The notes beneath the pieces are model-generated. The model had not been told where the DNA came from and did no database searches. It was given only the letters and a program-made list of their open reading frames with translations. A stretch of 64,000 nt of DNA from Burkholderia dolosa (GTDB taxonomy: Bacteria > Pseudomonadota > Gammaproteobacteria > Burkholderiales > Burkholderiaceae), in contig NZ_CABVPR010000007.1 of assembly GCF_902499135.1 (NCBI RefSeq), positions 1-64,000 on the forward strand. The letters run 5' to 3'. Position numbers and translations under genes: made by a program. Positions 52,222 through 61,864 of this stretch are shown one piece after another (positions within the stretch are counted from its first letter, which is position 1; each line of letters starts with the position of its first letter).

Positions 52222-52545
52222 ATGGTTACTCCAGAGATGTTCGACCGAGCCCACATTGACGATATCGAGGAGTTCGAGGCTGCGCCCGGCATCTTCGTCA
52301 AGATGGTGCACCACACCGACGAGGGCGTAATGGTTCGCGTGATTCGATTCGCTCCCGGCGCAGTCCTCCCTGTGGAGGACATTCACGACCTCGGCCTGGA
52401 AATCGTCTACGTGCTCGACGGCACGCTCACCGATAACGCTGGAAGCTATCCCGCAGGGTCGATCCTGTATGGCAAGAAGGGCTCTTCGCACATTCCGGCG
52501 AGCCCCGAAGGATGCACGGTCTTCTCCATCAATTTTGTCGACTGA
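52222..52545 (+). CDS. ChrR-type cupin protein
   Basis: A 107-residue single-domain cupin. The pattern FAPGAVLPVEDIHDLGLEIV then YVLDGTLTDNAGSYPAGSIL and GSSHIP matches the anti-sigma-factor ChrR cupin family. The normally paired HxH in motif 1 is reduced to one His (EDIHDLGLE), while the Glu and the motif-2 His (SSHIP) remain, so metal binding may be altered. No zinc-binding anti-sigma N-terminal domain is present, so it is a stand-alone cupin, perhaps an enzyme or ligand-binding protein. It is followed 14 bp later by an acyl-CoA dehydrogenase gene, a two-gene unit of unknown pathway. Confidence 0.82.
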   Translation: MVTPEMFDRAHIDDIEEFEAAPGIFVKMVHHTDEGVMVRVIRFAPGAVLPVEDIHDLGLEIVYVLDGTLTDNAGSYPAGSILYGKKGSSHIPASPEGCTVFSINFVD

Positions 52546-52559
52546 CTGACGGGAGTGCC

Positions 52560-54071
52560 ATGAGCGCAGACAACATCATCCAGTTCTTACGCTGGTACGC
52601 GGGAGAACGACTCAACTCCCGCCTCATCGACGAACACCGACGGCCGCCCGCGTCGCTGCCGGCCGATCTGGCGTCCGGAGGGCTGCTCGGCCTGAGGGTC
52701 GGCGTGGACCACGGCGGCCAGGGGCTGTCCGCGCGCGACACCGCGCGCGTCCTCGAGCAGCTCGGCGCAATCGACGGCAACGTGTCGCTGCTGACGACCG
52801 TGCACAACGCGGTGGGAATCGACCCGATCCTTGCTTTCGCCGACCAGGACACCAAGGACAAGGTGCTTCCTGTCCTGGCCTCCACCGGGGCGCTGGCCGG
52901 CGTGGCGGCGACCGAGCCGGAGGTCGGCACGAACTTCCAGGCGATGACGTCGCGGGCGGTGCGCGACGGTTCCGGTTACGTCATCAACGGCACCAAGTCG
53001 ATGATTTCGCTGGGCGCGTGGGCCAAGTACATCAACCTCACGGTGCGCCTTGACGACAGCCTGACCACGTTCCTGGTGCCGACCGGCACGCCGGGGTGGG
53101 TGCCTGTGTCCGAGGCCCTGACGGTCGGAATGAGGGCCGTCCCGCAGAATCACATCGAGATGCGGAACATGCGGCTCGACGCCGACGCGGTCCTCGGCGG
53201 GGTCGGCAATGGCGCGGCTGTCGCGACGCATGCGTTCCAGGCCGGCCGCTGGATGCTCGCTGCGGGCATCGTCGGAACGATGAAACGATGCCTGCAGCTC
53301 GCCACACGCTACGTGTCGCGTCGTACCGTGGCGACCGGCCCGCTGTTGAGCAATGGCCGGATCGAGCAGATCCTGAGCGATTGCGTCGCTTCCGTCGAGG
53401 CTGTCGATGCGGTAACCCGCTTGATCTATGACGGCCTCGACGAGGGGCGCGTCGTCGATCCCACGTACTACACCGTATGCAAGATCGTCAGCGGCGAACT
53501 GTCGTGGAGCGTCATCGACACCTGCGTGCAACTCATGGGGTGGCGCGGATTCCTTGACTCGAACCCCGTCACGCAAAACTTCAGGGATTACCGGGTTCTC
53601 AGAGTCTTCGAAGGTTCCACGGACGGGATCTCCGGCTACCTCGGGCGTTCGGTGCTGAAGAACCCGGGGAAGCTGCACACACTGTTGACGGAAGACTTTC
53701 CGGCTGCGGATTTTCTTGCGCCGCTTTGGTCGGCGCTTGACGAAGCGTCTGCATCGTTCCCGTCACTTTCGCCACAGCGTCAGCACCGTCTTGCGGCCGG
53801 AACGGCCAATGCCGTGGCGTGGGCGGTGACCGCGGCAGCGCTCCGCAACGAAGGCGGTGAAGTTCGCGCGCATACCTTCGAGTGGGCCGCGCGCAGCTTT
53901 TCCGATGCAGTGCATGCGATGCGGCGATCGCACCACGAGAACGCCAGCGTGGTCGCCTCCGCGAAACTGTCGGAGCACATCGGTTCGTACGAGGATCAGA
54001 TCGGCGATATCGAGCAGACGTACGGAGGCGAGATACACACGCTCGATCCGCTGTTGCAGCGCGCCTTGTAG
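52560..54071 (+). CDS. Acyl-CoA dehydrogenase family flavoprotein
   Basis: A 503-residue protein with GGGAG before the ATG. The N-terminal domain (LRVGVDHGGQGLSARDTARV), middle beta-domain (AGVAATEPEVGTNFQAMTSR, YVINGTKSMISLGAWAKYIN) and C-terminal helical domain (GMRAVPQNHIEM; LMGWRGFLDSNPVTQNFRDY) are those of acyl-CoA dehydrogenases. Glu351 in RVFEGSTDGISGYLG is at the catalytic-base position of the SCAD/MCAD group. About 120 extra residues follow, with a helical pattern (AVHAMRRSHHENASVVASAK). Such enzymes oxidise acyl-CoA or acyl-carrier-protein thioesters; secondary-metabolite members resemble this one. The partner cupin suggests a small specialised pathway. Substrate unknown. Confidence 0.88.
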   Translation: MSADNIIQFLRWYAGERLNSRLIDEHRRPPASLPADLASGGLLGLRVGVDHGGQGLSARDTARVLEQLGAIDGNVSLLTTVHNAVGIDPILAFADQDTKDKVLPVLASTGALAGVAATEPEVGTNFQAMTSRAVRDGSGYVINGTKSMISLGAWAKYINLTVRLDDSLTTFLVPTGTPGWVPVSEALTVGMRAVPQNHIEMRNMRLDADAVLGGVGNGAAVATHAFQAGRWMLAAGIVGTMKRCLQLATRYVSRRTVATGPLLSNGRIEQILSDCVASVEAVDAVTRLIYDGLDEGRVVDPTYYTVCKIVSGELSWSVIDTCVQLMGWRGFLDSNPVTQNFRDYRVLRVFEGSTDGISGYLGRSVLKNPGKLHTLLTEDFPAADFLAPLWSALDEASASFPSLSPQRQHRLAAGTANAVAWAVTAAALRNEGGEVRAHTFEWAARSFSDAVHAMRRSHHENASVVASAKLSEHIGSYEDQIGDIEQTYGGEIHTLDPLLQRAL

Positions 54072-54466
54072 GACCCTGCGTCGTATCCTTTCCGGCCGGC
54101 AGCCGACATCTGGCGATGTCTTGATCTCGGCTTGCCGAATACGCCGGTCTACCTTGAAGGCGTACCCAACCGCGGAAATCCGGAAAGATACTCGCGCGTT
54201 TTACAAGCCTTCCCGCATTCAGCGGCTTGGTCGGACGTTCGATCTTTCCGGATTCGGTAGCCGGGTTCCATCGCCGAGCTCTGCGGCGTCGATTCGACGG
54301 CGCGGTGAACGCACGACGAAGTAGGCGGCATTCATCGTCAAGTCCGTCGCGAAGTGGCAGCCGCAACCCACTGACGACGCGTTTCAGCGAAGTGCGCCGA
54401 ATCCAGAACGACGGCGTTGAAGCACGGTGTGGCCGTGTGCGAAGCCTCGATGCGGACGGCCACGAA
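54072..54466. repeat. Intergenic region with a 13-bp inverted repeat
   Basis: About 395 bp between the convergent acyl-CoA dehydrogenase and yejF genes. It contains AATCCGGAAAGAT (54177-54189) and its perfect complement ATCTTTCCGGATT (54242-54254), 52 bp apart, enclosing a second small stem AAGCC / GGCTT. A mobile-element end, a large stem-loop or a recombination site are possible. No gene or transposase is seen. Confidence 0.5.
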
Positions 54467-56119
54467 TCAAACGGGCACGATCCGCAGCGATCGCGTCGCC
54501 GCGCGCGGCGGCACCGACAACGACGCCGACAGCAGCGAGCGCGTGTACGGGTGTGCTGGCGCATCGAATAACGCGAGCGTTTCGCTCGCCTCCACGACGC
54601 GCCCCGACTTCATCACGACAACGCGATGCGCCATCGCGCGAATGACGGCAAGATCGTGCGTGATCAGCAGATAGCTGATGCCGTATTTCTTCTGCAGGCT
54701 CGCGAGCAGGCTCAGCACCTGGCGCTGAACCGACACGTCGAGCGCGCTCGTCGGCTCGTCGAGCACGAGGAGTTCGGGCTCGACGGCAAGCGCGCGCGCA
54801 ATCGCGATGCGCTGACGCTGCCCGCCCGAGAACTCCTGCGGATAGCGCAGCAACGCGTCGTCGCCGAGTCCTACCTCGGCGAGCAACGCAAGCACGCGCG
54901 CACGGCGCGCGGTCTCGTCGAGTTGCGGGCGATGCACGCGCAGGCCTTCGCCGACGATCTGCTCGATGGTCATGCGCGGCGACAGCGAGCCGAACGGATC
55001 CTGAAAGACGACCTGCATCGCGGCGCAAAGCCTGCGCCATTCGCCGGGCGAAGCCCGATACCGGTCGAGCGAGCGTCCGCGTACCTTCACGTCGCCTTCG
55101 GCGGCGCGCTGCAAGCCGAGCACCGTGGCCGCCAGACTCGATTTGCCCGAGCCCGATTCGCCGACGATGCCGAGCGTCTCGCCGCGCCGCACGAACAAAT
55201 CGACGCCGTCGACCGCGCGAAAGCGCGCGGCCTTGAATAGCCCGCGCAGCCCTTTCGCACGCGTCCGATAATCGACGGCAAGCGCCTGTACATCGAGCAC
55301 GCGAGTGGCCGTGTCCGCGACCGGCGCGATATCGCGCGCCGGCTCGCTGTCGAGCAGACGCTGCGTATATGCGTGGCCCGGACGGGCGAAAAGCGCGGCG
55401 GTCTCGTTCGTCTCGACGAGCGTGCCCTTCTCCATCACGGCCACACGCTGCGCGAAGCGCTGCACGAGGTGCAGATCGTGCGTGATCATCAGCACGGCCA
55501 TGCCGCGCTCGTGTGCCGCCTCCTCCTGCAACTCCAGCAGCAGCTCGACGATCTGCTGACGCACCGTGACGTCGAGCGCCGTCGTCGGCTCGTCCGCAAG
55601 CAGCAGGCGCGGGCCGCAAGCCAGCGCCATCGCGATCATCGCGCGCTGACGCTGGCCGCCAGACAGCTGATGAGCAAAATAATCGACGCGGCGCTGCGGC
55701 TCGGGAATGCCGGTGCGATGCAGCAGCTCGATCGCCCGCGCGCGCGCCGCATTGGGCGCCAGGCCCTCGTGCAGACGCAGGCTTTCGACGATCTGCCGGC
55801 CGATCGTGAAAAGCGGATTGAGGGCCGTCATCGGCTCCTGAAAGACCATCGCGATGTCGCCGCCGCGTATGCCGCGCATCTGCCGTTCGCTCTTGCCGAG
55901 CAGGTCTTCCCCGTCGAACACGATGCGCCCGCCGAGGGTCGCGTCATCGAGGAGCCTCAGGATCGACAATGCCGTCAGGCTTTTGCCGGAACCGGATTCG
56001 CCGACGAGTGCGACGCGCTCGCCGCGTTCTATCGTGAGATCGAGGCCGTGCACGCAGCGCTTGTCGCCGAAGCTGACCGTCAGCCCTTCGATCGACAGCA
56101 GCGGGTTCGGGATCGTCAT
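54467..56119 (-). CDS. yejF: Peptide ABC transporter ATPase, two nucleotide-binding domains
   Basis: A 550-residue protein with GGAGG before ATG 56119. It contains two complete ABC domains: Walker A GESGSGKS (twice), signatures LSGGQRQR and FSGGQRQR, Walker B LLLADEP and LLVLDEP, and H-loops THDLHLV and THDLAVI, each with the C-terminal extension seen in oligopeptide systems. The fused form matches E. coli YejF, which powers uptake of peptides and microcin C through YejABEF. The start overlaps the yejE stop by ATGA. It is the last gene of the leftward ton/yej operon. Confidence 0.93.
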   Translation of the reverse strand: MTIPNPLLSIEGLTVSFGDKRCVHGLDLTIERGERVALVGESGSGKSLTALSILRLLDDATLGGRIVFDGEDLLGKSERQMRGIRGGDIAMVFQEPMTALNPLFTIGRQIVESLRLHEGLAPNAARARAIELLHRTGIPEPQRRVDYFAHQLSGGQRQRAMIAMALACGPRLLLADEPTTALDVTVRQQIVELLLELQEEAAHERGMAVLMITHDLHLVQRFAQRVAVMEKGTLVETNETAALFARPGHAYTQRLLDSEPARDIAPVADTATRVLDVQALAVDYRTRAKGLRGLFKAARFRAVDGVDLFVRRGETLGIVGESGSGKSSLAATVLGLQRAAEGDVKVRGRSLDRYRASPGEWRRLCAAMQVVFQDPFGSLSPRMTIEQIVGEGLRVHRPQLDETARRARVLALLAEVGLGDDALLRYPQEFSGGQRQRIAIARALAVEPELLVLDEPTSALDVSVQRQVLSLLASLQKKYGISYLLITHDLAVIRAMAHRVVVMKSGRVVEASETLALFDAPAHPYTRSLLSASLSVPPRAATRSLRIVPV

Positions 56120-57222
56120 TTGCCGCCTCCGAATGCCGAGCCGCCGCGGCGCGTATCGAGCGCGTTGCGCAGCGCATCGCCCATGAACGTCAGCAGCAAC
56201 AGCGTGAGGACGAGCGCGGCGAACGCCGATGCCGAGATCCACCACGCGTCGAGATTGTTCTTGCCTTCCTGCAGCAACTCGCCGAGGCTCGGCGTCGGCG
56301 GCGCGACGCCGAGGCCCAGAAAGTCGAGGCTCGTCAGTGCGAGAATCGCGGCGCTCATCCGGAACGGCAGGAACGTGATGACCGGCGTGAGACTGTTCGG
56401 CAACACGTGGCGCCAGATGATCTGCCAGTTCGACAGGCCCATCGTGCGCGCGGCCCGCACGTAATCGAGCGAGCGGTTGCGCAGGAACTCCGCGCGCACG
56501 TAGTCGGAAAGCGACAGCCAGCCGAACATCGACAACAGCACGAACAGGAGCCACAGCGTAGGCTCGAAGATCGCCGCGAAGATGATCAGCAGATAGAGAT
56601 CGGGCATCGAACTCCAGATTTCGATGAGGCGTTGCCCGACGAGATCGGTGCGCCCGCCGTAAAAGCCCTGCACGGCGCCCGTCAGTACGCCGAGCACGAC
56701 GCCCGACGCCGTCAGCGCGAGCGCCATCAGCACCGACACGCGAAAACCGTAGAGCAGCCGGGCGAGCACGTCGCGGCCGAACTGATCGGTGCCGAGCCAG
56801 GACGACGCGGAAGGCGGCGCCGGAAACGGCCGCGACGCGAAGTAATCGATCGTGTCGTAGTAGTGGCTGTCGAGCGGATAGACGGCGAAATTGCCGCCCG
56901 TAGCGAGGCGCGAGCGGATGAACGGATCGAGATAGTTGGTTCGCGCCGGAAAGTCGCCGCCGAATACCGTCTCGGGATAAGTCTTGAAGATCGGGAAGTA
57001 GTAATGCCCGTCATAGTAGACGACGAGCGGCTTGTCGTTGACGATCAGCTCGCCCATCAGGCTCACGGCGAACAGCGCGACGAACAGCACCAGGCTCCAA
57101 TAGCCGAGCCGCTGACGCTTGAAGCGCAGCCACGTACGTCGCCACGGCGACGGCGAAGCGGCGCGCGTCGAGCGCTCAGCGATCGGCGCTGTCGAATTGG
57201 ATACGGGGGTCGACGAGGACAT
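56116..57222 (-). CDS. yejE: Peptide ABC transporter permease
   Basis: A 368-residue inner-membrane permease. It matches E. coli YejE over its length: YWSLVLFVALFAVSLMGELI, NDKPLVVYYDGHYYFPIFKT, WLGTDQFGRDVLARLLYGFR, the EAA loop region (YVRAARTMGLSNWQIIWRHV) and LTSLDFLGLGVAPPTPSLGE. ATG 57222 is used; an in-frame TTG at 57237 is possible. It overlaps the end of yejB by about 47 bp and yejF by 4 bp. The N-terminal 35 residues are a Ser/Thr/Arg-rich extension relative to the enterobacterial protein. Confidence 0.92.
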   Translation of the reverse strand: MSSSTPVSNSTAPIAERSTRAASPSPWRRTWLRFKRQRLGYWSLVLFVALFAVSLMGELIVNDKPLVVYYDGHYYFPIFKTYPETVFGGDFPARTNYLDPFIRSRLATGGNFAVYPLDSHYYDTIDYFASRPFPAPPSASSWLGTDQFGRDVLARLLYGFRVSVLMALALTASGVVLGVLTGAVQGFYGGRTDLVGQRLIEIWSSMPDLYLLIIFAAIFEPTLWLLFVLLSMFGWLSLSDYVRAEFLRNRSLDYVRAARTMGLSNWQIIWRHVLPNSLTPVITFLPFRMSAAILALTSLDFLGLGVAPPTPSLGELLQEGKNNLDAWWISASAFAALVLTLLLLTFMGDALRNALDTRRGGSAFGGGK

Positions 57223-58222
57223 AGCAGACGTCAGCAATCAGTTTGGTGAGAAGGCCGATCAGCGTGAAAAGAAACAGCGAGCCGAGCACGACCGGATAGT
57301 CGCGCCGAATGGCGGCATCGTATGAAAGCTGGCCCATGCCGTTCAGCGAAAAAAGCGTCTCGATCAGCAGGTTGCCGTTCAGGAACGCGCCGACAAAGGC
57401 GGCGGGCAGGCCCGTGAGCAGCGGAATCGCGGCGTTGCGCAGCACGTGCCGGCCAAGGACCCGGCGCCGCGGCACGCCTTTCGCGCGCGCGGTCAGCACA
57501 TACTGGCGCCCGATCTCTTCGAGAAACGTGTTCTTCGTCAGAATCGTCACCACGGCGAAATTGCCGACGACCGACGCCGTGACCGGCAGCGCCATGTGCC
57601 ACAGGTAGTCGAGCAGCTTGCCGACGGGCGTGAGCGAATCGAAATCGTCCGACGTGAGCCCGCGCATCGGGAACACGTCCCAGAACGTGCCGCCGCCGAA
57701 CAGCATCAGCAGCAGTACGCCGAGCACGAAGCCCGGAATCGCGTAGCCGACGAGCACGAGCACGCTCGTGGCCGTATCGAAGCGCGAACCGTTGCGCACC
57801 GCCTTCGCGATGCCGAGCGGCACGGCGCACAGGTACGTCAGCACGATCGTCCAGCACCCGAGCGACAGCGATACGGGCAGCCGCGCGCGGATCACGTGCC
57901 ACACGCTGTCGTGCTGAAAATACGACTGGCCGAGATCGAACCGCGCGTAGCTCGCGAGCATCAGCGCGTAGCGCGTGAGCGGCGGCTTGTCGAAGCCGAA
58001 CTGCTTCTTGATCTGTTCGATCTGCTGCGGATCGACGCCCTGGCTGCCGTGGTAACCGCCGCTCGCGGCGCTTTCGCCGTGCGCCGCGCCGCGCCGCAGC
58101 TGCATCACCATCTGCTCGACGGGCCCGCCGGGCACGAACTGCGTCACGACGAAGCTCAGCGTCACCACGCCGAGCAATGTCGGCACCATCAGCACGAGGC
58201 GTTTCAACAGGTAGGCAAGCAT
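57176..58222 (-). CDS. yejB: Peptide ABC transporter permease
   Basis: A 348-residue permease that begins at ATG 58222 with a first helix (MLAYLLKRLVLMVPTLLGVV) typical of DppB/OppB-type proteins. Family motifs are VVTQFVPGGPVEQMV, FDLGQSYFQHDSVW, the EAA loop (YVLTARAKGVPRRRVLGRHV) and IETLFSLNGMGQLSYDAAIR. It pairs with YejE in the membrane. The start lies 7 bp after the yejA stop. Confidence 0.92.
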   Translation of the reverse strand: MLAYLLKRLVLMVPTLLGVVTLSFVVTQFVPGGPVEQMVMQLRRGAAHGESAASGGYHGSQGVDPQQIEQIKKQFGFDKPPLTRYALMLASYARFDLGQSYFQHDSVWHVIRARLPVSLSLGCWTIVLTYLCAVPLGIAKAVRNGSRFDTATSVLVLVGYAIPGFVLGVLLLMLFGGGTFWDVFPMRGLTSDDFDSLTPVGKLLDYLWHMALPVTASVVGNFAVVTILTKNTFLEEIGRQYVLTARAKGVPRRRVLGRHVLRNAAIPLLTGLPAAFVGAFLNGNLLIETLFSLNGMGQLSYDAAIRRDYPVVLGSLFLFTLIGLLTKLIADVCYVLVDPRIQFDSADR

Positions 58223-58229
58223 GGCGGCC

Positions 58230-60203
58230 TCATCGATCGCGGGTGAACGGCGCCGGCTGCGCAGCCGCCGGCGCAACCTTTGCGGCCGCAGACGGGCGGC
58301 GATACCAATAGTCGATCACCCAGTCCTCGTACTGATAGCTGTCGGGCACGACCGGCGGATGGCCGAGCGCCGACTTGTACGCGATGCGCGCGTTCGGCAT
58401 GTAGTACTGAGGCACGAGGTAGTACTCGTTCACGAGCACGCGATCGAGCGCACGCGTGGCGGCCGCGAGATCGTCGAGCGTCGTGGCGGAAACGGCCGCG
58501 CGCACGAGCGCGTCGACGGCCGCGGAACGGATGCCCGGATAGTTTTCGGAGCCGGGCTGCGACGCCGCCGCACTCCCGAAGCGGCGCTCGAGCTCGATGC
58601 CGGGAATCGTCACGGGCGGATAGATATAGGTCGTCATGTCGAACTGGAAGTTGTCGAGCCGCTTCTGGTAGATCGCGCTGTCGAGCTCGCGCATGTGCGC
58701 GTCGATGCCGAGGGTCTGCAGTGCCTGCGTGTATGGGACGATGACGCGGTCCATGCCCGGCTGGTCGTCGATGATCTCGATCGTCATCGGCGTGCCGCTC
58801 GCATCGCGTAGCGCGCCGTCGCGAAAATGCCAGCCGGCGTCGGCGAGCAGCTCGCGCGCGCGGCGCAGGTTGGCACGCAACGACCCCGGCGGCAACGTGC
58901 CGGCCGGCTGCACCATCGGGCCGAAGACCGCAGGCGGCAACGACGCGCGATACGGCGCGAGCAGTGCAAGCTCCTTGGCATTCGGCATGCCCGTGGCGCC
59001 GAACGGGCTGTCCTGCCAAAAGCTGCCGAGCCGGCGATACTGGCCGTAGAACATCATCCGGTTCATCCAGTCGTAGTCGAACGCGAGCGCGAGCGCCTCG
59101 CGCACGCGCCGGTCCTTGAACTTCGGCTCGCGCGTATTGATGACGAAGCCCTGCATCTGCGGCGGGCCGTCCGGAAACATCGCTTTCTTCAGCATGCCGT
59201 TATCGAAATTCCGGCCCACGTATTTGCGCGCCCACTGCGTGGAGCTGTACTCGACGTTCACGTCGGAATCTCCGGCCTTCAGCGCTTCGAGCTGCGTGTA
59301 ATGGTCGAGGTACAGCTTGAACGTGATGCGGCGAAAGCGGTACATGCCGCGCCGCGACGGCAGCGCCGATGCCCAATATGCGGGGTTTCGGTAATACGTG
59401 ATGGTCTTGTCGTTCGGGCGCGACTCGACGAGGTACGGGCCGCTCGCAATGGGCGGTTCCGTCGCGATCCGGTCGAACGGCACGCGCGTGCCGTCCGGCC
59501 GCACGCCCCACTTCGGCGAAAACACGGGCAAGTCTCCGGCGATCAGCACCGATGCGCGCGACGCATCGACGAAATCGAATCGCACGGTAAGACGGTCCAC
59601 GACCTCGGCACGGCGGATCGCGGCGAACTGCGACGCGTATAACGGAGACGCGCCGGGGCTTTTCAGCATGTCGAGCGAATACTTCACGTCGGCAGCCGTG
59701 ATCGCGTCGCCGTTCGAAAAGCGTGCGGCAGGGTTGATGTGGAACGTCGCCGAGCGGCCGTCGGCGGCCACTTCGACATCGTCGGCGATCAGCGCGTACT
59801 CGCTGGCGAGTTCGTCCCAGCTGCGCTGCATCAGCGTATCGAACATGAGGTTGCGTACGTCCGGCGCGGGTTGACCGCGAACGACGAACGGGTTCATCGA
59901 ATCGTAGCTTTGCTGCTCGTTGTAGTTCGTGAACACGAGTTCGCCGTTCGCAGGCGCATCGGGCTCTGCGTAGTCGAAATGCGTGAAGCCGGACGCGTAC
60001 TTCGGGTTGCCGAACTGCGCGATCGCCGTGACCGCGCGGGCCGATGCCGGCCATACGGCAGTTGCCGGCACGGCGATCGCGAGCATCGCGACGACACGAG
60101 CGAAGGCGGTGCCCGCCGCCGCGGTGCGCGCAGCGCAGCGCCCCGCCGCACGCTGCAAGGGCTGCGCCGCGCGGGCGTCGACCGACGTTGCACGCGCAAT
60201 CAT
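58230..60203 (-). CDS. yejA: Periplasmic peptide-binding protein of the Yej importer
   Basis: A 657-residue SBP-family-5 protein. The signal peptide is unusually long if ATG 60203 is right (hydrophobic core ARVVAMLAIAVPATAVWPAS, cleavage near SARA). That start is supported by its ATGA overlap with the upstream TPR gene; a Met at residue 40 would give a short one. Motifs: FTHFDYAEPDAPANGELVFT, RATFHINPAARFSNGDAIT (SATFHINP...), FDRIATEPPIASGPYLVES, VRFDFVDAS and the lid region WHFRDGALRD. The beginning matches E. coli YejA, which binds peptides and microcin C in the periplasm. Confidence 0.9.
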   Translation of the reverse strand: MIARATSVDARAAQPLQRAAGRCAARTAAAGTAFARVVAMLAIAVPATAVWPASARAVTAIAQFGNPKYASGFTHFDYAEPDAPANGELVFTNYNEQQSYDSMNPFVVRGQPAPDVRNLMFDTLMQRSWDELASEYALIADDVEVAADGRSATFHINPAARFSNGDAITAADVKYSLDMLKSPGASPLYASQFAAIRRAEVVDRLTVRFDFVDASRASVLIAGDLPVFSPKWGVRPDGTRVPFDRIATEPPIASGPYLVESRPNDKTITYYRNPAYWASALPSRRGMYRFRRITFKLYLDHYTQLEALKAGDSDVNVEYSSTQWARKYVGRNFDNGMLKKAMFPDGPPQMQGFVINTREPKFKDRRVREALALAFDYDWMNRMMFYGQYRRLGSFWQDSPFGATGMPNAKELALLAPYRASLPPAVFGPMVQPAGTLPPGSLRANLRRARELLADAGWHFRDGALRDASGTPMTIEIIDDQPGMDRVIVPYTQALQTLGIDAHMRELDSAIYQKRLDNFQFDMTTYIYPPVTIPGIELERRFGSAAASQPGSENYPGIRSAAVDALVRAAVSATTLDDLAAATRALDRVLVNEYYLVPQYYMPNARIAYKSALGHPPVVPDSYQYEDWVIDYWYRRPSAAAKVAPAAAQPAPFTRDR

Positions 60204-61417
60204 TTCGACGCGACCAGCAGCCATAGCCGCGCCAGTTCGGCGGAGCCGTCCGTGCCTTTGACCGCCTTGAACGCCTGCTGCGCACGCGCTTTCTGTCCAC
60301 CGAGGTAATAGGCGATACCCAGATGCAGCTGCGCGTCGTCGGCGTGATCGAGCCCGCCCTTCGCGATCGCCGCCTGCATGGCGGCGATCCCGTCTGCGGT
60401 CTGCCCCGCGAAGACCCGATTGAATGCCCGGTCGATGGCGGCGACCGGTTGCGCGCCGTCGTCCGGCGCCGCGGCGCGCTTGGCCGCGAGCGCCTGCAGC
60501 CGTTTTTCGCGCTCGGCCTGTGCGTCGTGGCCGAGCACGCCCGCCGCGAACCCCTGGCCGATCACCTGCTTCGCTTCGGCCGGCGTGCCGGCGACGATCG
60601 CGAGCTGCGTCATTTCCATATAGTCGGCGGCGTCGGCAAGCGAGCCGGTAACGCGGCGCAGGCGATACAGATCGAGATCGAGCCGCGACGAGTAGCCCGG
60701 TTTCGCGCGGATAGCCGCGAAAAGATCGTTCCAGTAAGCGGGCTTCGAATGATAGGCAACGAGCGCTTCGAGCGCATCGCGATAGGCCGCATCGTCCTTC
60801 GCGCGCTGCGCGCTCGTGCCGAGCAGCTGAAGCTGTCCTTCGTCGGGCGCCTGGCCCGCGCGCATCATCCCGTCGATGGCCGGCTTCAGCGTCCTCACGA
60901 CGCCGCCGAAATCGTTGGACTGGTAGTAGGCCTGCGCGAGCAGCAGCCGCATCTGTGGATCGCTGCCTCCGGCCTTCAGATACCGCTGTCCGGTCGCGAT
61001 CGCACGCGCGTAATCGTGCTGCTGAAACTGGATGCCGGCGAGCACCGCGTCGATGCGCGTCTCGTCCTGGCCCGACAGGTGCCCGCCGCTCAGCAGCGAT
61101 TCGTACGCGCGGGCGGCGGTGGCGTTGTCCCCGGCGGCCATCGCCGCTGCGCCGCGCATCTGCTCGATCACCGAAACCTCGTACGGCGTCTTGTTCGCCA
61201 CGGCCGCGGCCGCGTCGAGCTTCGCGAGCGCATCCTTGTACTTGCGCGCACGGTAGAGCGCCTGCGCCGCATTGAGCGGCTGGGCGAGCTCGGGCCGCAC
61301 CGTATCGGCCGCGCGCGCATGTGCCGGCCACATCGCGGCGAGCGCAACGGCGACGAGCACCGCGGTTGCCGTCGCCGCCGCGACTGCCCGGTCGAAAGGT
61401 CGAGCGTTCGTTCGCAT
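60200..61417 (-). CDS. Exported TPR protein of the Ton/Yej operon
   Basis: A 405-residue protein with an N-terminal signal sequence or anchor (AVAAATATAVLVAVALAAMW, then AHARA) and helical TPR-like repeats (LNAAQALYRARKYKDALAKL, QDETRIDAVLAGIQFQQHDY, LHLGIAYYLGGQKARAQQAF). It is probably periplasmic. TPR proteins of this layout often accompany ExbB/ExbD/TonB sets in proteobacteria, perhaps as energy-coupling or assembly factors. It lies 9 bp after exbD and overlaps yejA by ATGA. Confidence 0.82.
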   Translation of the reverse strand: MRTNARPFDRAVAAATATAVLVAVALAAMWPAHARAADTVRPELAQPLNAAQALYRARKYKDALAKLDAAAAVANKTPYEVSVIEQMRGAAAMAAGDNATAARAYESLLSGGHLSGQDETRIDAVLAGIQFQQHDYARAIATGQRYLKAGGSDPQMRLLLAQAYYQSNDFGGVVRTLKPAIDGMMRAGQAPDEGQLQLLGTSAQRAKDDAAYRDALEALVAYHSKPAYWNDLFAAIRAKPGYSSRLDLDLYRLRRVTGSLADAADYMEMTQLAIVAGTPAEAKQVIGQGFAAGVLGHDAQAEREKRLQALAAKRAAAPDDGAQPVAAIDRAFNRVFAGQTADGIAAMQAAIAKGGLDHADDAQLHLGIAYYLGGQKARAQQAFKAVKGTDGSAELARLWLLVASK

Positions 61418-61426
61418 TCCCGTTCC

Positions 61427-61855
61427 CTATTGCATGTACTGCTCGTTGCCGACGAGGCCGATCTTCGTCGCGCCTTCGCGCTCGGCTGCCGCGAGCACTT
61501 CGGCCACGACCTTGTAGGGCGCGAGCTTGTTCGGCAACAGATGAATCTCCGGCTGCACCGGCTGTGCCGCCGCCTGCGCGAGCTTCGTCTCGAGTGCGCC
61601 GCGATCCGCGACCGGCGCACCGTTCCACGTGATCGTGCCGTCGAAGTCGATATCGATCTGCACGACCTGCGGCGGCGCGGCCGGCGGCGGGTTGCCTACC
61701 GGCAGATTCATCTTCACCGCATGCATCTGGATCGGAATCGTGATGATCAGCATGATCAGCAGCACGAGCATTACGTCGATGAGCGGCGTCGTATTGATGT
61801 CGGCCATCACTTCCGGCTCGCCGCCGCCCGAGCGCGAAGATACGTTCATTCCCAT
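61427..61855 (-). CDS. exbD: ExbD/TolR biopolymer transport protein 2
   Basis: A 142-residue protein with AGGAGG 5 bp before ATG 61855. It has a short cytoplasmic N-terminus (MADINTTPLIDVMLVLLIML), one transmembrane helix with the Asp essential for proton coupling (INTTPLIDVMLVLL) and a periplasmic domain ending ATKIGLVGNEQYMQ. A second ExbD is encoded directly upstream, so this complex may contain mixed ExbD subunits. Confidence 0.92.
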   Translation of the reverse strand: MGMNVSSRSGGGEPEVMADINTTPLIDVMLVLLIMLIITIPIQMHAVKMNLPVGNPPPAAPPQVVQIDIDFDGTITWNGAPVADRGALETKLAQAAAQPVQPEIHLLPNKLAPYKVVAEVLAAAEREGATKIGLVGNEQYMQ

Positions 61856-61864
61856 CGTCACCTC

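Noticed and set aside
54149-54331. A 60-codon leftward open frame covering the 13-bp inverted repeat.
   Set aside because: It is too short, has no recognisable motif and includes both repeat arms, so it is more likely non-coding.
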